From Urechis unicinctus (Eukaryota > Annelida > Polychaeta > Xenopneusta > Urechidae), in contig CM067356.1 in assembly GCA_034190875.2 (NCBI GenBank), positions 59,196,325-59,260,324 of the forward strand: a stretch of DNA of 64,000 nt, written 5' to 3'. The translations under genes were made by a program, and so were the position numbers. Shown here in pieces: positions 34,717-46,680 of the stretch (positions within the stretch are counted from its first letter, which is position 1; each line of letters opens with the position of its first letter). The notes beneath the pieces are model-generated. The model worked only from the letters and a program-made list of their open reading frames with translations, was not told the origin of the DNA and made no database searches.

Positions 34717-34794
34717 CATGTGAAAATCGTATCTGAAAGCAATTGCTTTTGAGAATTCACCACAGATGTATTTAAATTGAAACATCTCTCAAAT

Positions 34795-34880
34795 GTAAGT
34801 ACTTACACAAAATAAATTTATAGATGTTGGTATTAAGAGCGGCTATAATTTAGTAATTAAAGGTCATACTTGTGTTGCAG
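34795..34880 (+). other. putative 86-nt intron in the 5' leader
   Basis: Begins AAAT, then GTAAGT, and ends tgtgttgcag. Both ends fit consensus. It would join a short untranslated exon to the coding exon. Confidence 0.5.
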
Positions 34881-36016
34881 CAGTGGATATTCCACAAGCA
34901 ATGTCGTCACTCAATACGAAAGATATGACCTCTCTTCATGAAGCAGCTACGCATGGGTGTCTGCCGCAAATCAAATCACTTGTACAAAATGGAGCTGATG
35001 TGTTTGAAAGAGAGTATGGCGAATTGCCAATGCATTTGTCAGCGCTCCACGGCCACACTGACTGTGTCAAATATTTCCTGGAAAAAGGTGTGGATATAGA
35101 CGTGACCAATGATATTGGTCTGACGTGCGCACACCACGCTGCATACGGAAATCACTTGGGGACGCTCTCAATGCTGACAAGTAATGGCGCCAATAATGAA
35201 GCTCGTTGTGTGGAATATAGCAGTCGACCAGTAGATGGAGCTGCTTATAACGGTCATCTCGAGTGTGTGGAGTATCTTATAAACAAAGGATCCAACTTGA
35301 ATTCGCCTTCTCCAGTAGGATATTCTGTGTTGTATAACGCGGCCACTGGGGGACGACTCAATGTCATCAAATTCCTTGTTGAACGAGGAGCTGACTTGGA
35401 TGCGCGGGAAAACAAACATGGCAACCATCCAATCCATTCCGCCGCCTACCGAGGTCACGAAGACTGCGTGAAGTACTTCCTGGATGTGGGTATTGATGTA
35501 GATTTGCCGAACAAACACGGCGAAACCCCAATCATATCAGCAGCCACTGGGGGACACCTCAAAATCATTCGATTCCTTGTTGAACGAGGAGCTGACTTGG
35601 AGGTTCGGGAAAACATCCATGGCAACCATCCAATCCATTATGCCGCCTACGATGGTCACCAAGATTGCTTGGAGTACCTCCTGGATCAGGGTATTGATGT
35701 AGATTTGCCGAACATACACGGCAAAACCCCAATCATGTTACCTGCTTTCAGTGGCCATCTCAACATGATCAAATTTCTTGTTGAACGAGGAGCTGACTTG
35801 GAGGCTCGGGAAAACAACCATGGCAAGCATGCAATCCATTACGCCGCCTCCGAAGGTCATGAAGACTGCGTGACGTACTTCCTGAATAAGGGTATTGATG
35901 TAGATTTGCCGAACAAATACGGTGAAACACCAATCATGTCAGCTGCTGCTGGGGAACACCACAAAATTATCGAGCTTCTTATCTTACAAGGTGCAGACAT
36001 CAACCGAATCTTATAG
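34881..36016 (+). CDS. ankyrin-repeat protein, long coding exon
   Basis: The first ATG in frame is at 34901. About 11 ankyrin repeats of about 33 residues follow, carrying the usual cores such as LHEAATHGCL, HLSALHGHTDCVKYFL, HSAAYRGHEDCVKYFL and IMSAAAGEHHKIIELL. From repeat 5 on there is a two-repeat (about 198-bp) period: FLVERGADLEAREN then GIDVDLPN, in three near-identical copies, so the gene grew by tandem duplication. No other domain, signal peptide or membrane segment is seen, so the protein is probably a cytoplasmic binding scaffold; partner unknown. The frame stops at TAG (36014-36016), but ankyrin coding continues at once in the next frame (see 36010-36201). The gene is either C-terminally truncated, a pseudogene, or affected by a one-base sequence error. 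Confidence 0.8.
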
Positions 36017-36201
36017 AAATCCAGATTCACTTAGCTTCTGAGCATGGGCATTATGAATGTGTCAATGTCCTAATACATAATGGAGCTGCAACTGAAATCA
36101 GAAACAATATTAACCAAACCCCATATGATTTAGCTGTGGAACATCACCACATCGCTCTAGCGAATCTAATACGGATCATGCGATGTAAAAAAAAAGATTG
36201 A
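36010..36201 (+). pseudogene. ankyrin gene C-terminus after a frameshift
   Basis: Shifted by one base relative to the upstream frame, it reads HLASEHGHYECVNVLIHNGA and TPYDLAVEHHHIALANLI, a last ankyrin repeat and capping helix. It ends with a basic tail (MRCKKKD) at TGA 36199-36201. The AAAAAAAAA run near the end is intact. The repeat continuity across the shift shows that this was one reading frame. Confidence 0.7.
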
Positions 36202-36744
36202 CATAGCTAGCCACACGAGTGGCTCGTACAATGGTTCAGATTGATTGAACTATATTCACATGATATAATTTACCTGAATCGTCTTGTGAACATTGTGCAT
36301 TTGATTATGTCATGATTGCGATTGGGCATCACTAAAAACGTTTGTAGTTTGCTGGGTTTTTGGTATATTACCTCAGGTCAAAACACCGATAATTTAATGG
36401 TAACATTATTTCTAAAAATGTCGTGAGATTCAGATTTATGTTATATAAACGTTTATATATTGTTCAGAACCCTAATAATAAATCATCATATGGGCTGGAT
36501 CATCTACTACATTTATTGAATTATATTACTACTATTAATATTTACAAAATATGATTCAAGGCTCATTTCTTTTCTAATTTAAGTTCAACAGAATTTAGCA
36601 TGTCGATTGTTAATAAAATGATTTTGATTAGATCTGTTCTTCCAATTATCTTCCTCGGCTTATACATTACATAACCCTAAATGCCAATCCCTCAGAGTTG
36701 TGCATCATAAATTAGTCTTACTTTGACGTGCAATACTTTGTACC
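36202..36744 (+). other. 3' flank of the ankyrin gene
   Basis: AT-rich and non-coding. An AATAAA at 36477-36482 could be the polyadenylation signal. Confidence 0.4.
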
Positions 36745-39700
36745 TCTCTCTCTCTCTCTCTCAGTCCGGTGGCGCGAACAGCCCTTCAGTGGCCCTCACG
36801 AGTTCACGCCAGCCCTTTCTGTCTGCGGCTACCCTTGAAGCAGCTGCCAGTCCATATTCTGTCCAATTCCGTACGTCATCGAACCGAGCTGTTGCTGGAC
36901 TACCCCGACTTCTCTTCCCTTCACTGCTCCTTGTATATTGTCCTTCTCGAGCCCTCTTCTTCGTATTACGTGCCCAAAGTACCGCAACTTCCTGAGTGCC
37001 ATCGGTTTTCTTAGTATCTTCTCATCCCTGATAGTATGGAGCACCCAACGATTGGTCTTACTGGCAGTCCAAGATATCCTCAGCACCCTACGGTACGCCC
37101 ACATCTCAAAGGTATCGATCCTACTCTGGTCAGACTTTGTCAATGCCCACGACCATAGGATGCAATTGCAAAAACTGTAGCATGCAGGAGTCTGACTTTC
37201 AGGGAGGTACTGACACCTCTTCTTTTCCATATCGTTGCCATATTTTGGATGGTTGTGCGAGCCATTGCCAGTCTTCTCCTCACTTCTTTCTTGCTGCCGC
37301 CCTCACTATTGATGAGTGATCCCAGATAGATGAACTCATCGAATTAATCAATTTTCTCACCAGTGAGCAAGAAATCCAAACGGTCTATTCGCTTGCTGTC
37401 GACCACCATGATTTTCGTCTTCTTTACATTCAGCAACAGTCCTTTGGGACAACTAGTGTCCTTGACCGCAGCAAACATATCTAGCATCTCGGACTTGCTC
37501 ATTGCTATGAGGGTCGTATCATCTGCATACCTTAGGTTGCTCCTTCGCAATCCTCCAATTTTCACACCCCAGACCCGTCCTTCTAAGGGCTTCTGCATAC
37601 AGATTGTACAGAGTTGGTGACAAGATAAAACCTTGTCGTACACCTCTACCGATATTGAACCATTCAGATGTCCCATACCTTAGTCTAACAGCCGACTCCT
37701 GGTCATTGTACAATCCTCTCATGAGATTTATCAGATGCTCCGGGAAACCCATCGTTGTCAGGATGTTCCATAGCTGGAAATGGCTGACACAGTCAAAAGC
37801 CTTTTAGTAGTCTATGAAGCACATGTAGAGTGGGATGTTATGGGCCTTGCACTTCTCTATGATCAGCCGAATGTTAACGATGTGCTCTCGTGTGCCTCTG
37901 TCTTTCACAAAACCAGCCTGTTCTTCTGATATCTCGGATGAGTACTTTGCCTTGATCCTGTTGATGATTATTTTGAGCAGTATCTTACTGGCATGTACTA
38001 TGAGGCTGATGGTCCTGTAGTTGCTACACTCCTTTTTGCTGCCTTTCTTATGAAATGTCACAAACACTGCACGGCACCAGCCCTTCGGCCATTCCAGATC
38101 TGTCCATATTCTTTTGTATAGCTTCCACAGTATATCTATACCCTCCTCACCCAGTGACTTCAACAGTTCTGCTGGTATCTCATCTATTCCTGGCGATTTT
38201 CCATTTGCCATTTGTTTCAGTGCACACTCGACTTCCTCTCTCATTGCTGATGGCTCTCTCGTTGCTCAAGGCTGTAACATGATATCTTGGTCCTGCTGAT
38301 CTTTCTCATGCAGTTTTTTGCAGTATTGAGCCCATCTCTTCTAGATGTCTTCTTCCTCCGTCAGTGTATTTCCATCGCTGTCATTAATGACATCTGCCTG
38401 CGCCGACCACTTGCCAGTAATTTATTTTACCAATCTGAACACCTTCTTTGCATTGTTGTTGCTGTGTTCCATCTGTAGGCACTTTTCCTCCAGAAAAGTC
38501 CTCTTATCCTCACTCACTTGCTTGTTAAAGTCATGGTTTAGCTTTCGCCATTCCTGATCATCTCCTACGATCTTTGCCATTCTTCTCTGTTCTGCAATCT
38601 CTACAGCTGTGGCAGACATCCAGGGATGTTTCCCTAGTTGGTAGATGGTTTTTTTGCAGCTGTGGTTATGACGTCTTTCATCTCATCCCAAAGTTCGTTA
38701 GGAGTGCATTCAGTCTCGTCCTTAAGTAGGAGAGGAGTGAACTTGTTGCGGACTTCCACATTGAACTGCTATGGGATGCTAGACACGTCATAGCAGATTG
38801 CAGCTGTATGGCGTTGCCTCTTTTTTAGTTTCAGTCTCATCTTGCAGGTCACCAATTGGTGGTCGCTGCCACAGTCTGCTCCTGGTCGTGTCTTTACGTT
38901 GAGAATGCTTGACCTTCATCGTTTCTTGATCATGATGTAATCGATTTGATTCTGTCGCCAGGGCTCACCTCGTTCGTTCCTCTGCCCAAGTCCAAATATT
39001 CCTACAGTTTTGTGCATACTCTTCCCTATCTTTGCATTCCAGTCACCCATCAGGATGACAATGTCTTTCTTGGGTATCTTGTCTAGGACTTCCTGGATGA
39101 TGCAATAGAAAGCGTCCATCTCCTCTTCATTCGCTTACGTGGTGGGAGCATATACTTGAACAAAAGTTATGTTCATCGGGTGAGCCTGCAATCTCAAGGT
39201 GATTACCCGATCGCTGATGGGGTTGTAACCTAGCACCACCTTAGCTATTTCCTTCTCCACAATAAAGCCAACACCACTACTTCTCCAACCACTTTCTTTT
39301 CCTGCGAAGAACACAGAGTTGCCACACTCTGTTGTGAATCTTCATTCACTGAGCCACCAGTGCTCGGCTACGCCCAGAACCTTCACTCGCACCTCTCCAT
39401 CTCAGTTGATACAACTTCTAACTTCCCAGGTGTGAGACCTCTCACATTCTATGTGGCACGCATTGTTGTATGCCGAAGAGAAACATTACTCATGTAGTCC
39501 ACTGAGCCATCAGGTTCATGGCTTCTCATTGTGGGGTTTGGCCGTGCACCGTCATCATTTATTCCCGGGCTTCCAGGTGTTACGTCTCTCTCTTTCCCAG
39601 TAGATATCAAAATGTTTTCCGGCTTAGAGGGCACACTTTATGACACTATACCTCTTCTTTGTTGACTAGAACTCATGTTGACTAACTCGGCAGTATCGTG
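36745..39700 (-). mobile_element. degraded APE-type non-LTR retrotransposon
   Basis: Read on the minus strand, the 5' part carries an apurinic-type endonuclease: NVRGLTPGK near 39440, then GDWNAKIGK (39045-39070) and GADCGSDHQLV (38860-38890). The reverse transcriptase follows: GKSPGIDEIPAELL (38165-38200), EQAGFVKDRGTREHIVNIR (37880-37930), FIDY followed by a stop and KAFD (37790-37815), GVRQGFILSPTLYNLYAEAL (37585-37650) and catalytic LRYADDTTLI (37500-37535). A C-terminal RYFGHV and a last GWRELVRATEGLFAPPD end at about 36764. The 3' end abuts a (GA)n tract at 36745-36762. Several in-frame stops and shifts make it inactive. The endonuclease-RT layout resembles elements often misannotated as craniofacial development protein 2. 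The exact clade (RTE-like or other) is uncertain, and the 5' end could extend to about 39950. Confidence 0.85.
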
Positions 39701-40569
<869 letters not shown>

Positions 40570-40860
40570 CGATTAGTAGATAAATAAGTCAGAAACACCT
40601 CATGATAGTTATGGTAAGGGAACAGGCAGTAGGAATTAGTGATTCACGTAGCCGTTTCCACTATAAATATAACTTGTTATCCTTTTTGTCACACCTTTGG
40701 TCTGGTGTGATTGCCTTAGGTCAACAGAATATGCCCTCTATACAGCAGATAATTCAACCAGTTTGACAGACGTTAGGGTTGAGGTAGGGATTGAGATCGA
40801 GCAAAGAACTACGACCATCGTGCTCATCACCACTTATAATCCCTTGTTTAATTGTCATAT
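40570..40860 (-). repeat. Polinton terminal-type sequence, inverted copy
   Basis: The reverse complement matches 14885-15245. ccactataaatataacttgtt here pairs with aacaagttatatttatagtgg there, followed by matching ggttgaggtaggga and cagcagataattcaac segments. The 40850 end abuts Polinton capsid-module DNA. Confidence 0.75.
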
Positions 40861-41007
40861 CCTTTGTGGCCATGGCTTGTGCTAAATCGGCAACAGTCCA
40901 TAGACAGAAGGCGTGAAGTCAAGACGCGGCAGAGCTCCACCCAGAGCCATCTTACCGAGCTGGCGCGTTTGTGCTGGCTTGACAGCTTCGTCTCTAGCGA
41001 GTGTAAG

Positions 41008-41413
41008 CTAATTCGCTTTTCGAGCTTCAGCATCCTTATGCCTTGCAGCAACCCTTTTAGCGTTTTTTTTAGGTCGTTGTGCGCAAGTGCTTACAGTCTC
41101 GTCACTGCTGGGCCCAGCGTACACCTCAGAGCTTGTTTGTCCAAATAGACAGTGCTTGGCCATTCTTAAAGCCGCGGTTAGTGGAGCTAAGAACATGCCA
41201 TAGAGATGATTTGCTCACAAGTAGCAGTGCTTAGCGCGAGCCCAACAAACGGGTCGGCCACGAGGTCTGTATTGAGCTTTGAATAGTGTTCTGGGGGGAT
41301 TGGTAGAAACATAAAAGCAATACCTGAGTATAGCTGTAGCACTGCCTGTTCTAGAGTGCGTGTCAACAAGCCTCGTATCTCACATACAGCTTTTTGATCT
41401 CTTCGTCAGACAT
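41008..41413 (-). pseudogene. Polinton small ORF, unknown function, frameshifted
   Basis: Starts MSDEEIKKLYVRYEA at 41413, immediately after the stop of the upstream ORF (TAA then ATG, no spacer). A stop and shift follow, then LEQAVLQLYSGIAFMFLPIP and ADPFVGLALSTATCE in another frame, then MFLAPLTAALRMAKHCLFGQ in a third. The tail is basic (KKNAKRVAARH). These are pieces of one Polinton-encoded protein of unknown role with a hydrophobic middle. The gene is dead. Confidence 0.55.
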
Positions 41414-41640
41414 TTATTCAACCTGGGCAACCGTAAAGCGCTGCTCACCAAGGTACTGACTGGCCTGACCCCCAGCTATGACATCAGCAAGCCTATCTCT
41501 CTTCTCAGAGGCTGCTCTGGGTTCCACTCGCTCAGACGCAACTGGACTAGCTATGGCAGCGTCCTGTACAAGGAGTTGATCAATGATGGTATCAGGATCC
41601 TTAAATATACGTATACACTTTTGAAGTCTAATTGATTGCT
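41414..41640 (-). pseudogene. C-terminal part of a Polinton ORF
   Basis: The minus-strand frame reads IIDQLLVQDAAIASPVASER, then SEKRDRLADVIAGGQASQYL and FTVAQVE to TAA at 41414-41416. The charged, alanine-rich composition and its tight link to the next ORF support a genuine coding origin. The upstream part is missing or merged with the ATPase remnant. Function unknown. Confidence 0.5.
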
Positions 41641-41699
41641 GATCCTAGCATCTGTAGGACGCTTCTATCCACACAATTTGTACCCAACCCGCCAACCGA

Positions 41700-42396
41700 T
41701 GACACAGCTGATGTCAGGGCTAATAGTGCTTCAATCGACAGCATATGCAGTAGGTTGAACAGTCTTACAGCAGCAGTTTTGCGTGCTTGGTTTTTGCTAT
41801 TAGCTGGCGTAATGCGGCACCTTCCTCCCTTGTTGGGATCATATCATTCTCACATGGGGCCTCTTCAAATGAGTCACGGTCCTTGGTGAAAAGAACACCA
41901 TCCAGCGGGTCTGCTCACATAGGTCCATCAGCAAGAAATTGTACTTTGCAGTGAGGACCCAGATGTTTTGCTGCGCATGGGGGCCGATAAAAGCCAGTTA
42001 GGATAACATGTATTTCTTCTTGTTTAGGGTCTTTGTAGCCGAACAGTAATCAATGATATACAGGGTAGCCTCGCCCTTAAAACAATAGCAGAAAGCCCTC
42101 AAGTGGTCATGGAGCCCCTCCACTGGATCAACCATGTACACCTTTGAATCATCCCACATCCATGACCGTGACTGATAGGCCTCTTTGTAACAGATGGTAG
42201 GGCAGAGGATCACAATATGCTTAAAGGCACCTAAGAAGGGCCCTTCAAGTATATCAAGGATAAAGACGGTTTTTCCGCATTCTGTCTGGCCACAAACAAT
42301 AGCCGAACAAGGACCATCTGGAAATGTAAAGCCACGAATAGACTGCGTTGACGAACCTACCATCTTTAATGTTAAGTTGTGCATCCATAACAACAT
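41700..42396 (-). pseudogene. Polinton genome-packaging ATPase (FtsK/HerA type), broken
   Basis: The ATPase would drive DNA into capsids. The start is probably the ATG at 42363. Walker A is VCGQTECGKTVF (42280-42315) and a Walker B-like strand is TLYIIDYCSA (42040-42070), where the usual second acidic residue is Tyr. A stop follows at 42000. Downstream pieces in shifting frames carry WVLTAKYNFLLMDLCEQTRW and KDRDSFEEAPCENDMIPTRE, the C-terminal part, ending near 41730. Loss of the Walker B acid and several shifts make it inactive. Confidence 0.75.
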
Positions 42397-42960
42397 ACAT
42401 ATAGACGTTCAATGCACCAGCCGCCTCTGCTTTTTTTGTGATCTGAATGGTGACACCCTGAGAAGCATTCTCCAACTCGTCCTGCCACGAGCCTCAGAGC
42501 ATACTCACATCACTCGGTCCTTAAGGGAGCACGTCACAGCCAAGTCTTTTGCAGCTATTGCCACACTGGGGTCTCGTTAACTCGTTGCCGCAAAGGCCTT
42601 CTTCGCCTCATCCCACTGCTGGTAGCCACGCATTCCCAGGCCATAGATATGCCTTCAATGTTCACCTCACGTCATGTGGCCCTCGAGGAGTTCAACGTTC
42701 AGGTTGATGTTCCACAGTGTGTCACTTTTATTGTATGCAAGCTTCTTGTGACGAAGCATAACTCATACAGAATCGCGAGCCGACGTGTGTACTGGGTGCG
42801 TATCATACAGGCCACCTCTGGTTGAGTTACCATGTCATACTCTAAGGAGATGCCATCAATTGTGTTGCTGGGGTCGGAGTCACCCATTGCGTGAATCACT
42901 CGGCTGTAGTCGTTGAATGTGAGCTCGAATTCCAGTCTCGTCTTTTCTCATCCTCGTGCC
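42370..42960 (-). pseudogene. Polinton major capsid protein, C-terminal half
   Basis: The double-jelly-roll capsid protein would form the virion shell. Pieces in shifting frames read LEFELTFNDYSRVIHAMGDS, DGISLEYDMVTQPEVACMI, QYTRRLAILYE, AKKAFAATS-like near 42600, ENASQGVTIQITKKAEAA and MYVVMDAQLNIKDGRFVNAV. Order and spacing fit the C-terminal half of the Polinton capsid protein. The N-terminal half is absent, so a deletion joins this piece to the upstream capsid-associated gene. It runs straight into the packaging ATPase. Confidence 0.65.
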
Positions 42961-42966
42961 CCTTTC

Positions 42967-43850
42967 TTATGGGGGGTGATGCAACAGGAACGCTGTTCGA
43001 GGCAAGTGGAGGGGGCGGGGTGGGTGGTTTGATGGCCGCTGGCTTGTCAAAGCTTCCTTCATGGGTAGGCACAGCCATATCGGCATGTAGAGCCCAATGC
43101 CAAAGACAAAGTCCACCCTGGACCCTGCAAGCGTCCAAACGTCTTGGCACCGCTTTATTGCAGCTGGTAGGTCAACAGCAGACTCAGATGCATCTTCAAC
43201 ATTAACCAAGAACTGCTTCATGTCGTCAAACGCATTGCTGCTACCAAAGATGCGGCTACGAGTGCCCAGACATAGATCCTAATGCTGTCATTAATGCGCT
43301 CAACGCCGGGCTGTGTGAAGCCCTCAGATGTGTCCAGTAGGAAGGCACTCCCGTCTGCCTCGTCTGCCTCAGAGCCCTGTGCTAGGTGAAGAACAACATT
43401 CATTTGCACCTGAGAGGATTGTAGGTTTCTCGCGTGAGCAAACCCTGGCTTTTTAGCCTTTTCGGCCTCAAAGGCCATCCGTGTAGAGTCATAACGAGCG
43501 TCCCGGCCAGCAACCTTGACGACGCTCCCGTAACCATACGCATCATGTGCATATAGCACCCCAAGGTTCGTTGGTAGCTGTCGCCTTCTGGCGCCAGTCG
43601 GTGTTCCGTGGTACACCAAACTCACTACAGAGTCTCTCATATACCCAGCGATCGAATGGATTGTTATGGGGGTCATGGGCATGATCCCGAGCTAGAGGCG
43701 CTTGTAGTTTTGTCAGTAGGCGCCATATTGTGTAATAAACGTGAAAGGTATAGAGAGCTTGAATGAGGAAATCCTCCGCCTCAAGGTGGTAGTGGGCTGA
43801 TATGCTGCAGACGCATGTTGCATGCCACACTGTTATGTCTATCTGGTACA
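42967..43850 (-). pseudogene. Polinton capsid-associated protein, frameshifted
   Basis: Three pieces in different frames: TFHVYYTIWRLLTKLQAPLA and DHAHDPHNNPFDRWVYERLC (43690-43770); VLYAHDAYGYGSVVKVAGRD, then LDTSEGFTQPGVERINDSIR (43280-43560); and KQFLVNVEDASESAVDLPAA, SRVDFVFGIGLYMPI (43090-43221). The order is consistent with one protein of about 300 residues. I know similar unnamed ORFs in Polintons upstream of the capsid gene; a virion role is inferred from position only. Its N-terminal junction is duplicated at 12075-12335. Confidence 0.6.
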
Positions 43851-43923
43851 GCCAGTTATTTTATAATAACTGAACACCTCAGGGACGTTTGCTCTGAATA
43901 TAGCGCCGCTGTGAACGACTTGA

Positions 43924-44331
43924 ATGCTTGGTTTTGAGAAAGAGATTGACAATTATTGTGCTATGTACAAGAAATATAGGCGTGCAGTTAACTCAGTGGA
44001 TGCAGTATACACTGCTTCACTTACTGTTGGTATGTGTCTTGGCGCAGGTGGCGTAGGTGTAATGTCTAGAGTAGTTGCCATTCCTATTACCACAGTGTTG
44101 GGTGCTACTGAGGCCGCTTTTGGGTTACATGGAATCGCTGTAAAATATATCAGTAGGCGTCTGACCATCAAGGAAAAAAACGTCATCAAATCTGCATTCT
44201 AGCCAGAGCAAATTGAATACCATGGCTGACATTGTATCGATAGCACTTGAAGATGGTATTATTTCGGATCATGAATTTAAATTCGTCTGAACTGAGATCA
44301 CACAATTATACCCAAATGAAGGGGGAAAGTA
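43924..44331 (+). pseudogene. Polinton membrane-type small protein, broken near the end
   Basis: Divergent from the capsid genes. The frame 43924-44202 reads AMYKKYRRAVNSVDAVYTAS, then a glycine-rich hydrophobic segment (VGMCLGAGGVGVMSRVVAI and PITTVLGATEAAFGLHGIAV) that could span a membrane twice, then a basic helix. After a stop and a shift, ADIVSIALEDGIISDHEFKF continues, ended by TGA. Similar small proteins with a glycine-rich hairpin and a C-terminal helix occur in many Polintons. Function unknown. Confidence 0.6.
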
Positions 44332-44800
44332 AGGCTAGATCTGTAAAAACATATTAGTCTGTTTCAATCGATGACAAAAACGCACTGATCCAGCGTGAGA
44401 AAGTCGAAGCATAAGCTCCTGCTTCTACACCGTCCAGCGGACTGTGAATGATATCGACCCACCTCAATACACAGAGTGATTTCATTGCGCTGGCATTTAT
44501 GCACTGTATATACCAAGCCTTACAGCCTCTTACAATACTCAAAATTGTTTTATGAAGCTTATAATTTCTATAGTGTTGAATAGTTAGTGTTTTGCAGGTA
44601 GGAAATATCACGTCAAATGTAGAGCGCAAAAGCAAATGATCAACTGTAAATGTGATGTCTGCCATGTCATGACTGCAATACATAAACCCATTTCTCCCAT
44701 CTGCCCCCGTACATCGTTCATGTGAGTATATTACTACCACCCCCATGAAGCCGGAGCAAATACCTCGCAGTATTCTTATATCTCATGTACATCCAACGTG
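44332..44800. other. non-coding stretch
   Basis: No supported feature between the Polinton ORF and the dispersed repeat. Confidence 0.4.
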
Positions 44801-45005
44801 AGTGGCTGAGTTGATGGCGGCCGCAATCTGTTCCCCTGTCCTCATTCATTGTGTATATGGTCGTTTTTCATCCAACAAAGCCTTTGATCTTCCTCAGAGT
44901 CTCTCTTTGTTAGGACTAAGGTCAATATAGTACAGCGAGTCGCTGCGATATTTGTTTCAAAATTTGAAAAACCATTAATGCTGACATTGCATTGCATCCA
45001 ACCTG
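44801..45005 (+). repeat. dispersed repeat R2, copy 1
   Basis: Nearly identical in the same orientation to 49643-49860. Shared words include gtggctgagttgatggcgg, cattcattgtgtatatggtc and ctctctttgttaggacta. A 9-base insertion separates the two copies near the start. Confidence 0.9.
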
Positions 45006-45007
45006 GC

Positions 45008-45730
45008 ATTTGTCGTCCAAAATATTATGGGATGGTTGGTTGGCTTCACAGAAGATATCATTCAATGAGTCCTGACTTACCAATACAAGCGCTTGTCAGT
45101 TGTCCATAACGTTATTCCTCTTGTAATGAAAGCGAAATTACAATGCGCTTATTCATAAAGACCTAAAGATTGTCCCATTTCAGCACACATGAACCTGTGA
45201 AGTATTCGGCATGGCATACACGCATTCAACAGACCCACAATTAAATCACATAGACTTTTTAGGTTGACATGTCGGCGCTTCAGAGATAGATCCAATTATC
45301 ATATCATTGATTCAGAACATATTTTTTTCGTCGACAGCCGTTACAGTTCTTTATCAAATCATTTCTACAGACCAGAGCTCCGCGTTAGATAGCTGAGTAT
45401 CATTGCAGGCTTCATGCGTTATACGGTTATGGAAAGCTGACAGCAGTAACAATAACAACCAGGATGTGACGTAGCATATGTTACATCGCGCATCTAAGCA
45501 CGTGGTACCACTTAAGATAGCTGAGTATCTTTACAGTCAAATCAACAATCACGGGTTGCTTCGGTTTATTTTATGGTTGTGTAAAGCAAATGAGAGATAA
45601 CATTAGCGCCCCGGGAATGGTGAGGCAATCTGCCACAGACCACTGCAGACAAGATTTACATCATGAAATAAGACGCGCTAATGGCGGACGGAGACACAGT
45701 GTCTCCTGACCATAAGTGACAGACACCGGG
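45008..45730 (+). repeat. dispersed repeat R1, copy 2
   Basis: Same orientation as 11510-12060 (see there). Here it follows the Polinton module, whereas at 12 kb it precedes one. Confidence 0.75.
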
Positions 45731-46085
45731 CGTCTGGCTTCACTCCACAGCTACACCGAACTCATTAACAAAGACCTCCTAAAACATTACTTGCTTGTTT
45801 GGTAGAGTTTGTATGGAGAATTGCTGGTGGTGTTTTGCTCAAAAAGTAAGTAATTTAATTCAATTTGTAAATTAACTCTCTATGTGCACCTCACATTAAC
45901 ATGCTGGGATGCTGAAGCTAGCTGCTCATCTCAATTGTGACGGTGTTTTATGCAGATGGTGTGTGTGGATTGTATAAACCAATGTTGCATCCGCGGGTAG
46001 TTTGTGTCCTTGCTTCAGGAGTGATTAGAACACATGTAGGCTTTAACACGATATGCTGCGTAGCAACTCCTCTTCTGATACAGCA

Positions 46086-46232
46086 CATCACACTACACAC
46101 ACGTACACGCACACGGACACACACGCACACGGACACACACACGTGCTAACACACTGACACGCACACACGTGCAAACACACTGACACGCACACGTGTGCAA
46201 GCACACTGACACGCACACACGTGCTCGCATCT
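46086..46232 (+). repeat. CACACGTGCAAACACACTGA tandem repeat
   Basis: CA-rich units of about 30-33 bp (acacgcacacacgtgc, aaacacactgac), 3-4 copies, preceded by short CACG repeats. Confidence 0.85.
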
Positions 46233-46384
46233 TGCAGCTTCCATGATCTATCCAGTAGTTTACCATCAAATGCTTGTTACATATATATACAACAAACAAC
46301 AGTAGCAATTTGTCAGCAATCGATTGCTCCACTAACGTACTTGTTCAGGTCTTCTGGCGTCATTAGCAGTTCCCCATCTCGCCC

Positions 46385-46580
46385 AGAGATACAAGGGATG
46401 TAGCATCACCACTTACACATCCCGCCAAGACAATGCCTTACATGGGATGTACCATCACTACTTACACATTCCGCCAAGACAAAGCCTTACTAGGGATGCA
46501 GCATCACAACTTACACATCTCACCCAGACAAAACCTTACATGGGATGTACCATCACTACTTACACATCTCTTACACATCT
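46385..46580 (+). repeat. about 48-bp tandem repeat, 4 copies
   Basis: Units read gggatgtaccatcactac, ttacacatcccgccaagaca and a-gccttacat. Confidence 0.9.
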
Positions 46581-46680
46581 TTTTAATGAGTGTCTTGTCA
46601 TCGGTATATCAAACGACCTTGAATGCCTGTGCACAACTCTATCTCAATGACAAAGGTTCCCCGCTCAAATAAATCCCCTG

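Noticed and set aside
36723-38557. Plus-strand frames over the non-LTR element
   Set aside because: Antisense to the reverse transcriptase, whose motifs are clear on the minus strand.
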